A stretch of DNA of 64,000 nt from an uncultured Alphaproteobacteria bacterium (GTDB lineage Bacteria > Pseudomonadota > Alphaproteobacteria > RF32 > CAG-239), in NCBI GenBank assembly GCA_910584385.1, contig CAJUAK010000002.1, positions 107,795-171,794 on the forward strand. The letters run 5' to 3'. A program made the translations under genes and the position numbers. Shown one piece after another: positions 61,213 through 64,000 of this stretch (its first letter is position 1; each line of letters starts with the position of its first letter). The notes below the pieces were generated by a model. It searched no databases. It saw only the letters and a program-made list of their open reading frames with translations, and was not told the DNA's origin.

Positions 61213-63903
61213 ATGAGTAAATGGGTATATACATTTGGAAATGGCAAAGCCGAAGGCGATGCCAGCATGAGAAATCTCCTGGGCGGAAAAGGTGCCAACC
61301 TTGCTGAAATGAATAAAGTTGGCTTGCCGGTTCCTCCGGGATTTACGGTTACGACCGAAGTTTGCACATATTATTACAATAATAACAAAACTTATCCTTC
61401 TGATTTGAAAGATCAGGTTAAAGCAGCTGTTGCCGATGTTGAAAAAATCATGGGCAAAAAATTTGCAGATGCGAATAACCCGCTGCTGTTCTCTGTCCGT
61501 TCTGGCGCAAGAGTTTCTATGCCGGGCATGATGGATACCGTTTTGAACCTCGGTTTAAATGATGAAACAGTTAAGGCTTTGGCTAAAGCCAGCGGTTCTG
61601 AAAGATTTGCTTACGACTCTTACCGCCGTTTCCTCCAAATGTTCTCTGACGTGGTTTTGGGTGCTGACCTTGACCTCTATGAAGAAGCTCTGGAAAATAT
61701 GAAAAAGTCTAAAGGCTACAAATCTGATACGGATTTGACAGCTGAAGACTTGAAAGAACTCGTTAACGAATATAAAGAAATCGGTAAAAAACTCGGCAAA
61801 GTTGTTCCGCAGGATCCTTGGGAACAGTTGTGGGCCGGTATTGGCGCCGTGTTTGGCTCTTGGATGGTCGACCGCGCTATTACTTACCGTAAATTAAACA
61901 ATATCCCCGGCGATTGGGGTACAGCCGTTAACGTCCAGACCATGGTGTTCGGCAATGCCGGCGATGATTGCGCAACCGGCGTTTGCTTCTCCCGCGACCC
62001 GGCTACAGGCGAAAATGTATACTACGGCGAATATTTGGTAAATGCCCAAGGTGAAGACGTTGTGGCCGGTATTCGTACACCGCAGCCGATGGCTTCTAAA
62101 AATGACGGCACTTCTCTGGAAGAAAAATGGCCTCACCTGTATCAGGAATTGGTTGATGTCCGCAATAATCTTGAAAATCACTACAAAGATATGCAGGATA
62201 TGGAATTTACCATTGAACACGGAAAATTGTGGATGTTGCAATGCCGTAACGGCAAACGTACGGCTCAGGCTGCTGTTCGTATGGCTGTTGAAATGGTTGA
62301 AGAAGGCCTGCTCAACAAAGAAGAAGCTATTATGCGCGTTGGTGCCGACCAGTTAGACCAATTGCTGCACCCAATGTTGGATCCGAAGGCTAAGAGAAAT
62401 GTTATCGCTACCGGTTTGCCGGCATCTCCCGGTGCTGCTGTCGGCCGTGCCGTATTTAGCGCTGAAGATGCTGAATCTTGGGCTGCCAAAGGCGAAAAAG
62501 TTATCTTAATCCGCAATGAAACTTCTCCGGAAGATATTGGCGGTATGCATGCTTCCCAGGGCGTTATTACGGCCCGCGGCGGCATGACCTCCCACGCGGC
62601 TGTTGTTGCCCGCGGCATGGGTACGCCTTGTGTTTCCGGTTCTCATGAAATTCACATCGACTATGCCAAAAAGACAATGACGACAGACAGCGGCGTTGTT
62701 GTTAAAGAAGGCGACTGGGTATCTTTGGACGGTGCTAAAGGCCAGATTATTGAAGGTCAGGTTCCGACTGTAAAAGCTGATACCAATACCGGTAACTTCG
62801 GCAAGTTGATGAGCTGGGTTGATGAAATCCGCACTTTGGAAGTCCGCGCTAATGCCGAAACTCCGAAAGATGCTCAGCAAGCCCGTGATTTTGGTGCCCA
62901 GGGTATTGGTTTGGCCCGTACTGAACATATGTTCTTTGATGCTGACCGTATTCCGGACATGCGTGCCATGATTTTGTCTGACAACGAGGAAGGCCGCCGT
63001 GCCGCTTTGGCTCGTCTGCTTCCTTACCAGAAACAAGACTTCAAAGATTTGTTCAGAATTATGAACGGCCTGCCGGTTGTTATCCGTTTGTTGGATCCGC
63101 CTTTGCATGAATTCCTGCCTCATACAGATGCAGAAATGCAAGAATTGGCAAACAAAATGGGCATGACTTTGGAAAAAGTTAAACAGCGCGCAAATGCTTT
63201 GCATGAAGCTAACCCGATGCTTGGCCATCGCGGCTGCCGCTTGCCGATTACTTATCCTGAAATCTGCGAAATGCAGACACGCGCTATCTTGGAAGCTGCG
63301 TTGGAATGTGATTCCGAAGGCGTTAAAGTTGTTCCGGAAATCGAAGTTCCTTTGACAGGTTCTAAGAAAGAATTGGATATTGTTAAGAACATCATTGATA
63401 CAACAGCTGAAAAAGTTTTTGCTGAAAAAGGCAAAAAGATTAAATATGAAGTTGGTTCAATGATTGAATTGCCCCGTGCTGCCCTGAAAGCTGACGAATT
63501 GGCACAGTCTGCCGAATTCTTCGGTTTTGGTACAAACGACTTGACTCAGACAACTTTGGGTATGAGCCGTGATGACACAGGCGCAATCTTGGATGAATAC
63601 CGCGCCCGCGGCGTTTATGTTGCAGATCCGTTTGCTTCTATTGACGTTGAAGGCGTTGGATGCCTGGTTAAAATGGCTTGTGAGAAAGCCCGTTGTTCTA
63701 ACCCGAACATCTGGTTGGGTGTTTGCGGCGAACATGGCGGCGATCCTGCATCCATTGACTTCTTCCAGACTTGCGGCATGAACTATGTTTCCTGCTCTCC
63801 GTTCCGCGTACCTGTTGCACGCCTTGCTGCTGCTCAGGCTGCGGTTCGCCATAAAGGTGAAAAGGTTGAGAAGAGCGGTTGCTGCTGCAAAAAGGCCTGC
63901 TAA
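61213..63903 (+). CDS. ppdK: Pyruvate, phosphate dikinase
   Basis: Interconverts pyruvate, ATP and phosphate with PEP, AMP and PPi; in fermenters it often works in the direction of pyruvate and ATP. At 896 residues it has an N-terminal nucleotide domain (GGKGANLAEM), the phosphohistidine site in GGMTSHAAVVARGMG and a C-terminal PEP/pyruvate barrel with the catalytic Cys in GVCGEHGGD. AAGGAG lies upstream of the ATG (with an 8-nt gap). The last residues, GCCCKKAC, form an unusual Cys cluster beyond the normal end. Confidence 0.96.
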   Translation: MSKWVYTFGNGKAEGDASMRNLLGGKGANLAEMNKVGLPVPPGFTVTTEVCTYYYNNNKTYPSDLKDQVKAAVADVEKIMGKKFADANNPLLFSVRSGARVSMPGMMDTVLNLGLNDETVKALAKASGSERFAYDSYRRFLQMFSDVVLGADLDLYEEALENMKKSKGYKSDTDLTAEDLKELVNEYKEIGKKLGKVVPQDPWEQLWAGIGAVFGSWMVDRAITYRKLNNIPGDWGTAVNVQTMVFGNAGDDCATGVCFSRDPATGENVYYGEYLVNAQGEDVVAGIRTPQPMASKNDGTSLEEKWPHLYQELVDVRNNLENHYKDMQDMEFTIEHGKLWMLQCRNGKRTAQAAVRMAVEMVEEGLLNKEEAIMRVGADQLDQLLHPMLDPKAKRNVIATGLPASPGAAVGRAVFSAEDAESWAAKGEKVILIRNETSPEDIGGMHASQGVITARGGMTSHAAVVARGMGTPCVSGSHEIHIDYAKKTMTTDSGVVVKEGDWVSLDGAKGQIIEGQVPTVKADTNTGNFGKLMSWVDEIRTLEVRANAETPKDAQQARDFGAQGIGLARTEHMFFDADRIPDMRAMILSDNEEGRRAALARLLPYQKQDFKDLFRIMNGLPVVIRLLDPPLHEFLPHTDAEMQELANKMGMTLEKVKQRANALHEANPMLGHRGCRLPITYPEICEMQTRAILEAALECDSEGVKVVPEIEVPLTGSKKELDIVKNIIDTTAEKVFAEKGKKIKYEVGSMIELPRAALKADELAQSAEFFGFGTNDLTQTTLGMSRDDTGAILDEYRARGVYVADPFASIDVEGVGCLVKMACEKARCSNPNIWLGVCGEHGGDPASIDFFQTCGMNYVSCSPFRVPVARLAAAQAAVRHKGEKVEKSGCCCKKAC

Positions 63904-63921
63904 TTTTTAGCAAGTAAAGAA

Positions 63922-63951
63922 AAGCGCCTGATGAAAGTCAGGCGCTTTTTT
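63922..63951 (+). terminator. Terminator after ppdK
   Basis: A 10-bp stem (63922-63931 with 63938-63947), loop TGAAAG, then a T-run. Confidence 0.9.
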
Positions 63952-63961
63952 GTATTCGGAA

Positions 63962-64000
63962 AACCACGCGTTAGACGCGTGGTTCCAAAGAGCTTAGAGC
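63962..64000 (+). mobile_element. Left end of a further IS200/IS605 element (runs out of window)
   Basis: The same 9-bp palindrome (63962-63970 with 63976-63984, loop TTAGA) and flanks GGAAAACC...CCAAAGAGCTTA as at 54022-54062, with one difference near the end (TTAGAGC for TTATAGC). It lies directly behind the ppdK terminator; the transposase would start beyond the window. Confidence 0.85.

Overview
The window looks like a chromosomal segment of an uncultured, probably gut-associated alphaproteobacterium. Support comes from the split ATP-synthase b/b' gene pair behind atpI-atpB-atpE, the fabF-mltG pairing, a flagellar run fliL-fliM-DUF6468-motE, the psd-pssA pair and a bacterial-type pyruvate phosphate dikinase. 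An L-lactate dehydrogenase with the Gln specificity residue, together with the dikinase, points to fermentative central metabolism. Most genes have clear Shine-Dalgarno sites and moderate to low G+C. The taxonomic placement is inference from gene content.

Layout. 1-663: tail of a large serine recombinase that runs across a tRNA-Leu(CAG) gene, the edge of an integrated element. 0.7-10.5 kb: housekeeping genes mostly on the minus strand (uppP, a CheY-like receiver, an M23 peptidase, xseA, ftsY, an mtaB-like gene, ldh, a three-gene ABC-2 exporter). 10.7-13.2 kb: acpP, fabF, mltG. 13.3-15.6 kb: a tandem array of six small acyl-carrier-protein-like genes, three of them on a 368-371 bp period with their own promoters and terminators. 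15.6-24.7 kb: a YbjN-like gene, lgt, a degenerate GGDEF protein, queA, a LysR regulator, an AT-rich islet (formylglutamate-amidohydrolase-like gene plus a Fic enzyme), tRNA-Leu(UAA) with an attachment-site-like scar, psd and pssA. 24.7-34.2 kb: a protein of unknown function facing an esterase, then uvrB and the flagellar genes. 34.3-40.7 kb: an outer-membrane barrel, pheA, small unknown genes and a 997-residue prepilin-like surface protein.

41.4-48.4 kb carries three genes that look like Bacteroidota surface proteins: lipoproteins with acidic residues after the lipobox Cys, a signal peptide ending in Ala-Gln, no Shine-Dalgarno sites and different base usage. 48.5-54 kb holds two paralogous giant Cys-rich secreted proteins. 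54-55.1 kb holds two decayed IS200/IS605-type elements, and the left end of a further copy closes the window at 63,962. 55.1-64 kb returns to core genes: fliP/fliO, a dciA-like gene, a DsbA-family gene, the F0 genes of ATP synthase and ppdK.

The most unusual structures are the ACP-like array, where spacers and gene ends are nearly identical between copies while the gene bodies have diverged, and the block of surface-protein genes (37.7-54 kb) lying between two parts of the flagellar gene set.
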